Below are positions 34,014 through 43,487 of a stretch of 64,000 nt of DNA, piece by piece (within the stretch, counting starts at the first letter, position 1; each line of letters begins with the position of its first letter). Location of the stretch: assembly GCF_000226095.1 (NCBI RefSeq), contig NC_016475.1, positions 3,224,001-3,288,000 on the forward strand. Reading direction: 5' to 3'. The notes under the pieces are model-generated. The model saw only the letters and a program-made list of their open reading frames with translations, did not search any database and was not told the origin of the DNA. The stretch comes from Thermothelomyces thermophilus ATCC 42464. Lineage: Eukaryota > Ascomycota > Sordariomycetes > Sordariales > Chaetomiaceae. The position numbers and the translations under genes are program-made.

Positions 34014-34026
34014 TTTTATTTTTTTT
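34014..34026 (+). terminator. RNA polymerase III terminator of the tRNA gene
   Basis: TTTT followed one base later by a run of eight T, starting 8 nt past the tRNA 3' end. Confidence 0.85.
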
Positions 34027-34448
34027 CCACTTGCTCTGAAGTGTTATGCAACAAGTAAGCAAGCCAGGGCCTTGCGATTTGTTCTTGTGAATTACTTGCT
34101 CCTTTTGCATTCTCCCGACATAGCAATCCTTGGCTACAAAGTACTGTATCAGAGATGGCCTACAGCTTCCATCCATGATCTTTTCAACCTGGTGTGGCAA
34201 GCAGGCGGTTTAGCTTGGGGAGGGGAAACAGAACAGAGAAAGGGAGCGCCCGGAGATTTGCCCTTTCAACCCAATATCATTCCATTATAGCAACATGTCT
34301 AACATGTCTAACATGTCTATTGGTATCTCATGTTGAAAACCCCACGTATTCCCAAGCCCCCTAACTCCGAACGGCTATGCAAGATTCTTACATGACGCAT
34401 AACACACACACAGACACACACACACACAGAGAGAGAGGGAGAGAGAGA
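34027..34448. other. Short spacer with tandem and dinucleotide repeats
   Basis: Holds three head-to-tail copies of a 10-nt unit TAACATGTCT near 34291-34320, then CA- and GA-rich repeats at 34402-34448, up to the stop of the next minus-strand gene. No gene is seen. Confidence 0.5.
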
Positions 34449-36496
34449 TCAGAAGTCAACCTGAAACTTCTTAACAAGCCGCGCCCCAAAAATGTAGAAG
34501 AGCAGCGGGATGGGCACGAGACCAAGGGAGATAAAGCCGAGCAACGAGTTGCCCCAGCCCATCTTGAGCTCCGTGTACATGTCGATGGCGCAGAGCGGGA
34601 GGAGGGCGCCGGCTAGGGAGCGGAGGACGGCCAGAGCGGCCGTGACTGACGCGGCTGCCCGAGGATAGACATCGAGGAGGTAGTTTTGGATGCACATCTA
34701 GTTTGGAAGTTAGCCCCGGATTTCCACCCATAATACGTCCTGTTTTGCTCGCCGCAAAAATGAGGACGAAAGAGAACGTACCATGACACCCATGAGGCCA
34801 AAGGCAAAGACAACCACGCCGACCATGGGAACAATCCAGTGGACGTGGTTCTGGATCGTCCAGCCGTAGATGAACAGTCCCGAGGGGATGGCGAGGCCGG
34901 CGGGCAGGGTAAAGAAGGGAGTGAGCCTGATCTCCGGGCGGTGGCGCTGTCCGTCGCTGAGGTTGTTCTTGACCAACCGGTCAGAGAGGGAGCCAAAGAC
35001 GTTGATACCCAGGGCCATGCCGATGGCGGAGGGAATGAAGACGAGACCGCTATATCTCGGGGTTAGCGACAAAACAAACTCTTTGGGGGGGCCCGTCTAA
35101 CTAGAGCGGGGGACAGAAAACCTACCTCTCTCCCTCTCCAAAGCCGTAGTAGGTAGGGAACACGATGCTGAAAGTGGAGAAGAGAAGATACAGGATGCCG
35201 TCTGTTTCAGTCTCGTCAGTCGGGGGATTATTCTCTCTAGGAACGCCATAGCTAGGCGGCACAGGGCCGTTGGCTGGTGGCCCAGGGTCGAGGTTCCCAA
35301 AAAAAAAAAAAAAAAAAAAAAAAGAAAACCTTAAAACTCACAAGTGACGGCGACGTAGAGGGACATGAGTGTGACAATGGGGGTGAGGCACAGCAACTTC
35401 AGGGGCCGGACGATGGCGCCCTTGAGCTTCTCGGCGGGGGAGGCGAAACTGCCGGCGAGGGCGCTACGCAGGTTCGGGTTTCCCGTCTCCTTGCGCAGGC
35501 GCTTGGCCTTGCGCTCCAGGATGACGGGCGCGTAGGACTCCTTGATGGTGAAGAAGGTGAAGACGGTGATGACGCCGGCGAGGATGGCGATGAGCCAGTA
35601 GACCCAGCGCCAGCCGGCCGCGCGGATCAGGTAGCCTCCGGCAACGGGGCCGATGCAGGGGCCGAGCAGGGGGCCCAGGGCCCAGGCGGCCATGGCCCTC
35701 CCGCGCATCTCGACGGGCATCATGTCGGCGATGCTGCCGCTGCCGATGGTGATGGGGACGGACCCGGCGACGCCCATGAGGAAACGGAAGGCCATGAGCA
35801 TGCCGATGTTCTTGCTCAGGGCCGTGCAGACGGTGAAGATGGTGAAGAGCAGGTTGCCGACGTTGTAGAGCGGCGAGCGGCCGTACATCTCGCTCAGCGG
35901 GGCGATGACCAGGGGCCCAAAGGCGAAGCCGAGGATGTAGATGGTCATGATGAAGGTCGCCGTGATGCTCGATGTCTCGTGGAACTCGTTGAGAATCCGC
36001 GGGATGCCGGGGGCGAACATGGACGAGCCAAGGGGTCTGAACAAGGGGGGCAGCGGGGTCGTTCGGTCAGCGCCATCATGCCTCCTCCCTTTAGGGAGAA
36101 AAAGAGAGAGTCTAGTGTAGGTGTAGGTGTGTATGGGGGACTACGAAGGGATGTTGACACCATGACAACACGAACAAAAACTTACGTGATGATAGTCAAG
36201 ATGGCCATCACGGCAATGTTGGTCCATTTCTTGCGCATGGTCCAGTTCATCGGGTTCATGGGATCGTCGGGACCATCCCATGTGACGATATTGGGGTCCT
36301 TGTCCTGCTCCGAGTCCGCCCCTCCTTTCTCGCCGGCGCCGTCGCTGTCGCCTCTGGCGGCGGCCGAGTCGGACTCGGGCAGGACGGTGGCCGCTTCCAT
36401 GTCCGAGTTGGGCTCGTAGGCGCCCTTCTCCAGGTCGAGATCGGACGGCTTGGCCCTCTCGGTGCCTGCCGTCGGTGTCGTTGAGGGGTCAGCCAT
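34449..36496 (-). CDS. MFS exporter, DHA1 (multidrug/polyamine H+ antiporter) type, five exons
   Basis: Exons are complement(36186..36496), (35342..36036), (35126..35201), (34782..35049) and (34449..34697), with introns of 149, 140, 76 and 84 nt, giving 532 aa. Joins read TIIT|PLGSSMFAPG, AVT|YGILYLLFSTF, GEGE|SGLVFIP and LMGVM|MCIQNYLL. The N-terminal 90 residues are acidic and cytoplasmic. They carry the DHA1 signature WDGPDDPMNPMNW (73-85). About 12 membrane segments follow, with the motif-A-like loop PLSEMYGRSPLYN, the motif-B region RFLMGVAGSVPIT and the motif-C-like GPLLGPCIGPVAGGY in the fifth segment. Members pump drugs, polyamines or secondary metabolites out using the proton gradient. 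The substrate is not deducible. A pure 25-nt A run (T on the coding strand) sits inside the second intron. Confidence 0.9.
35299..35323. repeat. Poly(A) tract, 25 nt, inside an intron
   Basis: Uninterrupted 25 A on the plus strand, within the second intron of the MFS gene. It reads as a long T run shortly after the donor on the coding strand. Confidence 0.93.
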
Positions 36497-38003
36497 GGCG
36501 GTGGGATGGGGGATTCCAGGGATCTGGGAGCGGCTTTCTTGGCTGCGGGAAGATCAGATGCCCCCGAGGCGCGGCACGAGGTGCAAAAGCCCTTTTTAAG
36601 TATGTATATTTGTAGTGTACATTTATAGCCTCGGCGCGGAGAGCGAACACTCTCCGAGCCCCCCGGCCCAACCATGCTTCCTCGGCCTTGGCAGCATGGA
36701 AAGCGAGGAGGAACATTCCATCAAACCGACTCGACCTCACACCCCTGACAGAACAAAACAGCGGTCCGGTCAACGGCGCCACCCGAGGCCAAGCCCCGGA
36801 TACCTGCACCCGGCGACCCATGTACCGTATGCCTTTACACAAGCGTATTGCCGTGCACAAGACATCAGACCACGTGCTTTTAGTGGACATGTGTAGCCAA
36901 GGACTTCTGTTCGTTGTTCTGTTCTCGTTTCTTTTTACATATTTTTTTCTATTACTATTTTGCGAAAAAGCCCTGCGACGGCGCGTGATTTATCCTGACG
37001 CTACCTCCCGCATTCATAAACCGCACATGCGTTGACATGGTCGGCAATCGGCGTCACCTAGACGGCCCGAAATCCGCTCTTGCACAAGTCGTGCATAACC
37101 TGCTCCGGGTGCATACGCTTCCGATGCACTCTGGGGTCTCTCCCTCTGCAGCAGGTACAGTACCTTTTTTACTTGTAATATGCACACACAAACTCACAAG
37201 CACACACCCACACCACCCACACACCCACAAGGGAAGGTGCACCGGAATTCAGGATGACCTGGTTCCGTTTTTAACTTTGTTACGCGAAATTTTCCGCCCA
37301 ACCCAGCTGCCCGGGGTCCAATCAGCGCGACTTCATGCGGCCGACCTCCCACGTTGGGATGGCGGAGTCCTGAAATGGTCTGTTGCGAGACCGAAAGCCA
37401 AACGACAGCAAGCAGCCAATCACAGCAATATCCTATCCCCCAGGCTCGCTTTCGCTTTTGTGTCTGAAAGAACCTTCCAAGTTCTCCACTGCCGAACAAG
37501 CCAACAATGCAGCACTATCGACTCGGTACAAGACAGCCAAACTTGGCACCGCGGCTTACTCCGTACACTACCGATGATGAGCGAGGCCATCGCTCACTAG
37601 CATCCGCGTGAGCAATTCCGTTTTCCTGGTCGGACGGCCTGACCGAGACAGATAGCGGTCAATTTCCGATGCATGCAAGGGCGCGTAGATAACTAGTTAA
37701 AAATGTCCAGAGTAGTATATTTGCATTTTGCCGTTTCTTCTATTATAAGCGCGAGACCCGGTCGGTATTGGGGCGATGGAAGCTAAACCGGGGCGACACG
37801 GCTTCGTTCGATGTCGCAGTCGCACCCAGCAAACAACTTACGCCACTTTTTGGACCCTCCAGTCCCGAATGTCCAGTCCCTAAGAGCGGCGGATGGGGGA
37901 TAACGACGACCGAGCAGGAGGGAAGAAGCAAAAAAGCAACAGGGGCGAAGAGAGAGGAAAAAGAAATGAGAACCAAGGTCTACCTGCCGGGAACATCGAC
38001 CAG
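36497..38003. other. Spacer upstream of the MFS gene
   Basis: No gene is supported. It has a CA/CAC-rich low-complexity stretch near 37180-37235 and a TACTCCGTA motif at 37557-37565. Confidence 0.5.
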
Positions 38004-38596
38004 CTAACCGCTTGTGTCACCGGGCCTGCCTAGTGTACTGGGAGGGGTGGTCCCAGGCTCGTCGGATCCGGGGGAGGGCACTCCACACCGCACCCCTACG
38101 CTCCGCCAGAATCCGCCGACCGCCCTCTCCCCCGGAACAAACACCGCCGTGTTGATGCACATGCGACACCGGTGCTCCGAGAACAGCCTCGCCTTCACCC
38201 GGCCTCCTTGCTGGCCGAGAAGGTCCCGCACCCGGCCGCCCGCGGCAGGTCGTAGCACTTTTCTTCTTCTTCTTCCGCCGCCGCCGCCGCCGCTGCTGCG
38301 GTCGCCGGCGGCTCTTCCAACGCCAGGCGGAACACGACGCTGCCGCGGCAGGCCGAAGGGCCCGGGACGCCCGAGAACAGGGTCGCGGCGACGGGGATCT
38401 CGGACAGGCCGAGCGTCGCGTTGCCCGTCGGGTTGCCGTTGATCGTTACCTGGGCCGGCGTGTCCTCGGTGATGCCGACGCTCGCGGGAAGGTTCTCGAA
38501 CGGCAGGGCGAAGGTCGTAGTGGGCCCGTGGTACGGGCTGGTAAGCAGCAGCAGGAGCAGGAGCAGGAAAGACGTGTTACGGCGTTGGTAGCGCAT
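38004..38596 (-). CDS. Small secreted cysteine-containing protein with a frame break
   Basis: The frame from the ATG at 38596 to the stop at 38195 gives 133 aa. A signal peptide covers about residues 1-30 (FLLLLLLLLTSPYHG, then TTTFA|LPFENLP). It continues through ENLPASVGITEDTPAQ to a low-complexity Ala9-Glu5 run and KCYDLPRAAGCGTF. A second frame, offset by one base, continues at once with the protein-like ARLFSEHRCRMCINTAVFVP, then GGFWRSVGVRCGVPSP, to a stop at 38004. The cysteine spacing suggests the two belong together as about 197 aa. No good small intron bridges them. Either one base is missing near 38197 (real mutation or assembly error), or the product truly ends at 133 aa. The family is not named with confidence; a secreted, effector-like or cell-wall-associated role is only inference. 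Confidence 0.6.
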
Positions 38597-39604
38597 TGCT
38601 GCGAGATGCTGGGGGTGGGCGGTTTATCTCGTCCGGCGAGTCACTTTGGCCCCCCCTTCTTCTTGTGTGGTTCCTCCCCTCTAATGCTGGTTATGATCCG
38701 TCCAAGGGAGTGCCGACCGAAGTGGAACGCGGATACTTTAGTTCGTCGTATTTCTCGGCGGTATGTACATACAGGGGTTCCCGGGCTGAAGCTTATCAGC
38801 ATCATTACGGCGCGGCGCGGAAAACACTGCGACCGACAACTTACAACGCCGAAAATGTCCGACCCAACAACAACAACAAGACGTTGCGTGACACGGGACC
38901 GGTGGTATTGTACAGCGATTGGTGGCTAGAGTGTGAAACCTGGTCGTCCCGCTTCTCCGCCTCTCCCCCCCCATTCTCCCTTCCGCTCTCTCTTCCTTCA
39001 CCGCGTTTCCCCCGTCCTCGGTGGAGTACCCAGTGTCATGCATGGTGGATGTGTGGACAGGTAAGTGGTGAAGATAATATCTGGGTTTACGACCAAAGCA
39101 GGGGTTCTGTCATGCCAGCATTCCGCCTTCTTGACGTCGTGCGTGGGGGACGTCATGGGTTTGCCTGCTGGCATGACATCAGGCCATTCTCATGCCATCG
39201 GGAAGGGAGAGAAGTAAATACCTTGGGGCTTGTGGGCAGGACTTACCTTGAACGCTGAACAGAAGCACTCAAGGATGAACAGCTTTCCGGGCGTAAGACC
39301 TTGGAGGACAGAGCTAGGTCAAGGGAGATTTATCATTTATTTGCTTTAGTTTCACGACAAGCCAACCTCAAGAGGTCGAGTGTATATATGCTGGGATGCA
39401 TAGTCTCCGATTACGCCAACGTCTCTTTGTCTATGATGCCCCGGGGGTGGGGGGGGGGGGGGTATAAGCCAACTTTCCCATCCTCTAACCATCCCTACCC
39501 TGGTGTCCTTTCCCCCCGTGTAACAAACAGATATGCCGACTCCCCGTTCCTCTTAACGTCAAAATCCATTGGGAAAAAAAATGAATGCACACAACATGCC
39601 ATCG
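38597..39604. other. Spacer with a nested hairpin
   Basis: Upstream flank of the secreted-protein gene and 3' flank of the UFD1-like gene. It contains GTATGTACATAC at 38761-38772, a two-level inverted repeat at 39108-39178 and a run of 14 G at 39449-39462. No gene is supported. Confidence 0.55.
39108..39178. repeat. Nested inverted repeat (potential hairpin)
   Basis: The outer arms TGTCATGCCAGCA (39108-39120) and TGCTGGCATGACA (39166-39178) are perfectly complementary over 13 bp. Inside them TGACGTC (39132-39138) and GACGTCA (39149-39155) pair over 7 bp. The inner arms are half-sites resembling the CRE/ATF palindrome TGACGTCA. Confidence 0.85.
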
Positions 39605-41944
39605 TCACCTTCGAGCTACCTTGGAAGGCGCCCAATCGGCCAACCACCCTCTCGCCTTGGCTAGATTCCCTCCCTCGGCTTCCATCGCCGCGATGCACCA
39701 CTCCGGCTCCCACACGCCCTCGGCAGCCAGCATCTCCGCCGTCTTCCTCCTCCGCTGCGAGGCCTCGTCGACGCAAAAGTACACCGGCTTTCCGCGGTCG
39801 CCAATCTGCTCCAGCAGCGGCTTGACCAGGGGCAACGCGGCGGCCGCGCTGCTGCCGAGCTTCTCCAGGCCCTGGTTGGCCCGCCCCGTCTTGCACCACT
39901 CGTTGGCGCACCACTTCTTGCCGCACCCGGTCATGAGCTGCGTGAGGTAGCGCCTCTCGATGCGCCGCCGCAGCGCCTTGCCCTCCGGGTCGTGCATGTT
40001 GACGTACAGCGGGGCGAAGCACAGGCTGCACAGGCCCAGGTCGTTCCCGGGGCCCTGGCCCATGCGCGTGCCGCCGTTGATCTGGCCGCGGGGGCCGATG
40101 CCGTGCAGCGTCCGGCCGCAGAGGCCGTTGCGGCAGACGGCCGGCTTGGGCCGCGTCGCCTTGTCCAGCTCGTGGTTGGCCGCGTGCGCGGCCATGTCCC
40201 GCAGCCGGATGATGGCGCCGCAGAGGTGGCAGTCGGTGGTGCGCGCGCCGTCGGCGCGCTCGTGGGCCGTCAGGCCGGAGATGACCGTCTCGGCTTCCGA
40301 GGACGGATCGAGCGGATCGCCTTCTTGGGGCACCTCCAGGTGACAGAACTGGCAGAGGATGAGCTTCCCCGGGCAGACGGTCGTCCGGTGGCGGGCGAGC
40401 TCGGGGAGGGAGGGGAACGTAAAGGGCGTCGAGGGCCCGCACCGGGGACAGGTGTGTTGGGCGTGTTGTATGTAGTCGTGTTTAGCCTTGCTTTCGGCCG
40501 TGGAGCCATACGCGTCGGCGTGCGTGGGGCAATGCCAGTGGTTCGCCCACTCCTCGGACCGCTTCTGGAAGACATTCCGACACTGCGGGCAAACGACGTT
40601 GTTCCTAAGGCAGAAGTTCTCATGAAGCACCATTGTCCGCTTCGGGATCATTTGCAAGCAGTTCTTGCACTGCTCCTCGTCCGCGGTTGCGGCGGGCGAG
40701 GCAGGAGCATCTACCGGAGGAGCCGCAGAGCCGTTCATGTCAGCCACCATTGCGCGAAGGGTGTACCGGCGTGGCGGCTCACTTGCACGGTCTGTTCCCG
40801 GCACGGAGAATCCGTGAACGGAGATCAAGAGACTCTCGGCGCCATCCAGCTCCGCATTCGTAGGCTGGATCCGGATCTGCTTCAATCCATCCTTTGGCGA
40901 GGAGAAATCGCCAAATATGTGCTCGCTGTCCCGCGGTACCGCGCGTTGCCGGTTGGTCTTGGGGTTCACGTAGAGATCAACCTCGCGGTCATCCTGTATC
41001 GATAATTCGATGGCGATGGCACGAGTCCTGTCCCAGGAGGGCAACTCGTAATCGACATACTCTCCAGGGAGGACTTGACCCTCGACGTCCTTCCAAATAT
41101 CAATTGCATGCCCAGTCGAGCTCCCTGATGCGGTTCCCGGTGCGCGTTGTGCTTTGGTGGCGATCCTCCGGAGTGTCTCCCTCGCCTGCTCTTCGTTGAG
41201 GGGCTCAATGTCCACCTCGAGGTCGGTATCAACCACGCAGATACCGTCTCCTTCGGGTTGCAGCTTGTCTGCCAAAAACCGGAATTCCTCCCCTTTTACG
41301 CCGTGGATTGTCAGCATGGAGCCCCGTGTCAAGGTCGTAAAATCCTTGCGAAGCTGCCTCTCCAAGAGAGCCTTCCAGTCGTCAGGGTCGTAGCCGGCCT
41401 CCAAAGGTCGTAGGCGCACATATGTACCCTTGGGCAGCTGCTTCGCTCTCACGGTAATAATCTGCGGTCGGTCATTGTCGGATTGCCCGGCGTCATCGCT
41501 TGTGGTAAGGTCCACCATCCCATTCTCGGCTTGCGAGGCGTCTGGAAAATCGGATTGTTGTATCCCCAGCGCCTCGAGAAGATGTGGGCTGAGAGCGGCC
41601 TCTCCTTCGCTCGACGAGAACTCGCGTATCCCGGCGTAGACGGTATTTCCGTTCTTCTGGTTGACCAGCTGAAACATGAGCGGATGGGGTAGTTGTTGGT
41701 AGGTGTCGCGGAATTGGGAACGCTCTCGTCTCGCGTCGGCGACCGAGTACGGGTTGAAGGGATCGAACGCTGTAAAGGCGTGCGATGTCGAAGGACCGGT
41801 TGTGGTCGACGCGGCGAGAAGCTGCTCGAGGGCCGACTGCGGCAAAAGGATCTTGTCTCCGCGCAAATCCTTGCCTGCGGCGAGCGCAGGGTGCGCAACG
41901 CGGAACGAAGCCGACCAGCTGAACTGCTCGGGCTGATCGGTCAT
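39605..41944 (-). CDS. UFD1-domain protein with TRAF-like zinc fingers and C-terminal AZUL domain
   Basis: Single exon, 779 aa, start MTDQPEQFSWSASFRV. Residues 1 to about 240 match the double-psi barrel of UFD1 (GDKILLPQSALEQLL; LPHPLMFQLVNQ; LRPLEAGYDPDDWKALLE; TRGSMLTIHGVKGEEFRFL). A beta-rich linker follows. Then come Cys/His pairs at about 425-580 (CKNCLQMIPKRTMVLHENFC, CPQCRNVFQKRSEEWANHWH, CQFCHLEVP, CHLCGAIIRLRDM) resembling TRAF-type fingers. At about 630-690 LCSLCFAPLYVNMHDPEG and LTQLMTGCGKKWCANEWCKTG match the AZUL zinc domain known from the E3 UBE3A. The last 40 residues may form a small UBA-like helical bundle. UFD1 works with Cdc48/p97 and Npl4 on ubiquitylated substrates. The architecture suggests an adaptor between Cdc48 and the ubiquitin-proteasome path, distinct from canonical UFD1. 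Domain calls are by eye. Confidence 0.85.
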   Translation of the reverse strand: MTDQPEQFSWSASFRVAHPALAAGKDLRGDKILLPQSALEQLLAASTTTGPSTSHAFTAFDPFNPYSVADARRERSQFRDTYQQLPHPLMFQLVNQKNGNTVYAGIREFSSSEGEAALSPHLLEALGIQQSDFPDASQAENGMVDLTTSDDAGQSDNDRPQIITVRAKQLPKGTYVRLRPLEAGYDPDDWKALLERQLRKDFTTLTRGSMLTIHGVKGEEFRFLADKLQPEGDGICVVDTDLEVDIEPLNEEQARETLRRIATKAQRAPGTASGSSTGHAIDIWKDVEGQVLPGEYVDYELPSWDRTRAIAIELSIQDDREVDLYVNPKTNRQRAVPRDSEHIFGDFSSPKDGLKQIRIQPTNAELDGAESLLISVHGFSVPGTDRASEPPRRYTLRAMVADMNGSAAPPVDAPASPAATADEEQCKNCLQMIPKRTMVLHENFCLRNNVVCPQCRNVFQKRSEEWANHWHCPTHADAYGSTAESKAKHDYIQHAQHTCPRCGPSTPFTFPSLPELARHRTTVCPGKLILCQFCHLEVPQEGDPLDPSSEAETVISGLTAHERADGARTTDCHLCGAIIRLRDMAAHAANHELDKATRPKPAVCRNGLCGRTLHGIGPRGQINGGTRMGQGPGNDLGLCSLCFAPLYVNMHDPEGKALRRRIERRYLTQLMTGCGKKWCANEWCKTGRANQGLEKLGSSAAAALPLVKPLLEQIGDRGKPVYFCVDEASQRRRKTAEMLAAEGVWEPEWCIAAMEAEGGNLAKARGWLADWAPSKVARR

Positions 41945-43487
41945 CTCTTGATCGGCCAGTTTTGTTGTTGTTGTTATTGTTGGTCTCGATATGATCTGGG
42001 TGCTGGCGGTGGAGCGAGGTTCACAAGTGTGTGTTACTTGACGTCAGACTCGGGGAGAAATACGAACGGGGGAGAACGAGGGACTGGCTACACTATGATC
42101 GCAGTCCTGTCGCGGAAAAATCGCCTCGGTTAACAGCTGGAATTATCGAAGTCAAGGCAATCTATGATTTCAAGGTTATTCGCAGACCTCTCGACCAACT
42201 TGAGAGGAGCTGTGGCCAAGGGCCGGATCAGTCAGCAAAGGCTTTCTTGCAGCTTCCACGCCGCCGCGGCCGCCAACGGCCATCGGCATCGGCGCCTCGA
42301 CGCCTTCGCCAAGGCCTGGCGGCATGGCGGGGCTTGCGTCAAGCCCCGACGACCGATCTTGGGACCCCACCAATGTCAGGCGGGTTGGCGGTGTCAGTTG
42401 TTTGACGGGCCCTGCCTGCCTCGCGCCCTGAAATGGTGGGGCGACTAACTAACTAGTTGCTTGTCCAGCAGATCGCCCCCAAAAAATCCGCTAATGATAA
42501 GATAACGACAACTTCAGGTTTTCGGGGCATCCATTTTCTTTGCTCCGTGATTCTGGTCTGGGTACACGTGTCATGCTTGCCTTCACTGAAAGGATTGCGG
42601 ACGCCGTAGTCATTTGTCTGACAGACGGGGACTGTGCGACTGCCAACTCGCCACCAACCAAGAACCAAGCAGGATGTTGGCCCCATGTCGCACCCGCCAG
42701 CCTGCGGCGGCGCAGAGACGACTGCGCGGGTCAGGCGCCGGGGGCGCCAGCGCCAAACCTAAAAACTAAAACTCATCATCTCTGGTACGACTCTCTGGGC
42801 TACTGGTGTGATGCGCCTCGACGACGCTAAGCCCGGCTAATAAACACCGCCATCTCCCCTCCGGCGCCGTGTCGAAGGATCTGTACTCTCCGTACGAGCA
42901 TTACTTTTTTTTATTGAGATTCGCGGATCTTGCTATTCCGGACGACAAGCAGCGATCCAGAACCCTTGAAGGCGCTCCTCGTGAGACAATCCCAAGGCCT
43001 TGGCTCTCTGGCCGATCGGAGGAACGACCCAAGAGAGCGCGCGTCCTTTCGAGGTGCCCTGGCACAAACCGTCCACTAGTGTGCTGCGTAACATACACTA
43101 CATGCTGCGGTGAAGTGTACGTTTCGCCCACACCTTGCCAAATCTGCAACGCCCAGAACCACAGACCCCGGCTCGCCGATCAAGCCGGCCCTCCCCCCGT
43201 CTCATTTGGCCCACATCCCGGGAGACGCGGCCTGTCAAACATTGGTTTTATGATCCGCCCTTCCGGTTTTGGTGCCACGGAAACCACGGGAGCCACGTCT
43301 TAAGAGAAAGTTTTACTACCACAAAATATAATTATCCCGTCCGAGAACCCCCCCCTCCCCGGGGCTTCCCTGGGACCTGCGAGCAACACCCATTCTTCTC
43401 TTCCCTCGTATCGACTGCCCCCTCCCCGTCCCGAGAGGTGCGAAGCCCAGGGCCATCACTTTGTTACAAGACCTTCTTTGAAATACG
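41945..43487. other. Divergent-promoter spacer between UFD1-like and F-box-like genes
   Basis: The two flanking genes diverge from this 1.5-kb interval. Short frames in all phases lack family resemblance. No RNA gene or repeat of note was seen. Confidence 0.5.

Noticed and set aside
33835-34200. 121-codon minus-strand frame containing NGTRTHNLSL
   Set aside because: It is the antisense translation of the tRNA-Arg gene, a known false-prediction signature.
35277-36419. 380-codon plus-strand Gly/Asp/Glu-rich frame
   Set aside because: Antisense shadow of the GC-rich MFS exons, beginning in a poly(A) run.
38155-38300. Small intron to join the two frames of the secreted protein
   Set aside because: Every GT...AG pair that restores frame is under about 50 nt or removes conserved-looking cysteines, so a one-base break is the better explanation.
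39495-40442. 315-codon minus-strand Arg/Pro/His-rich frame
   Set aside because: A GC-rich shadow of the UFD1-like gene in another frame.
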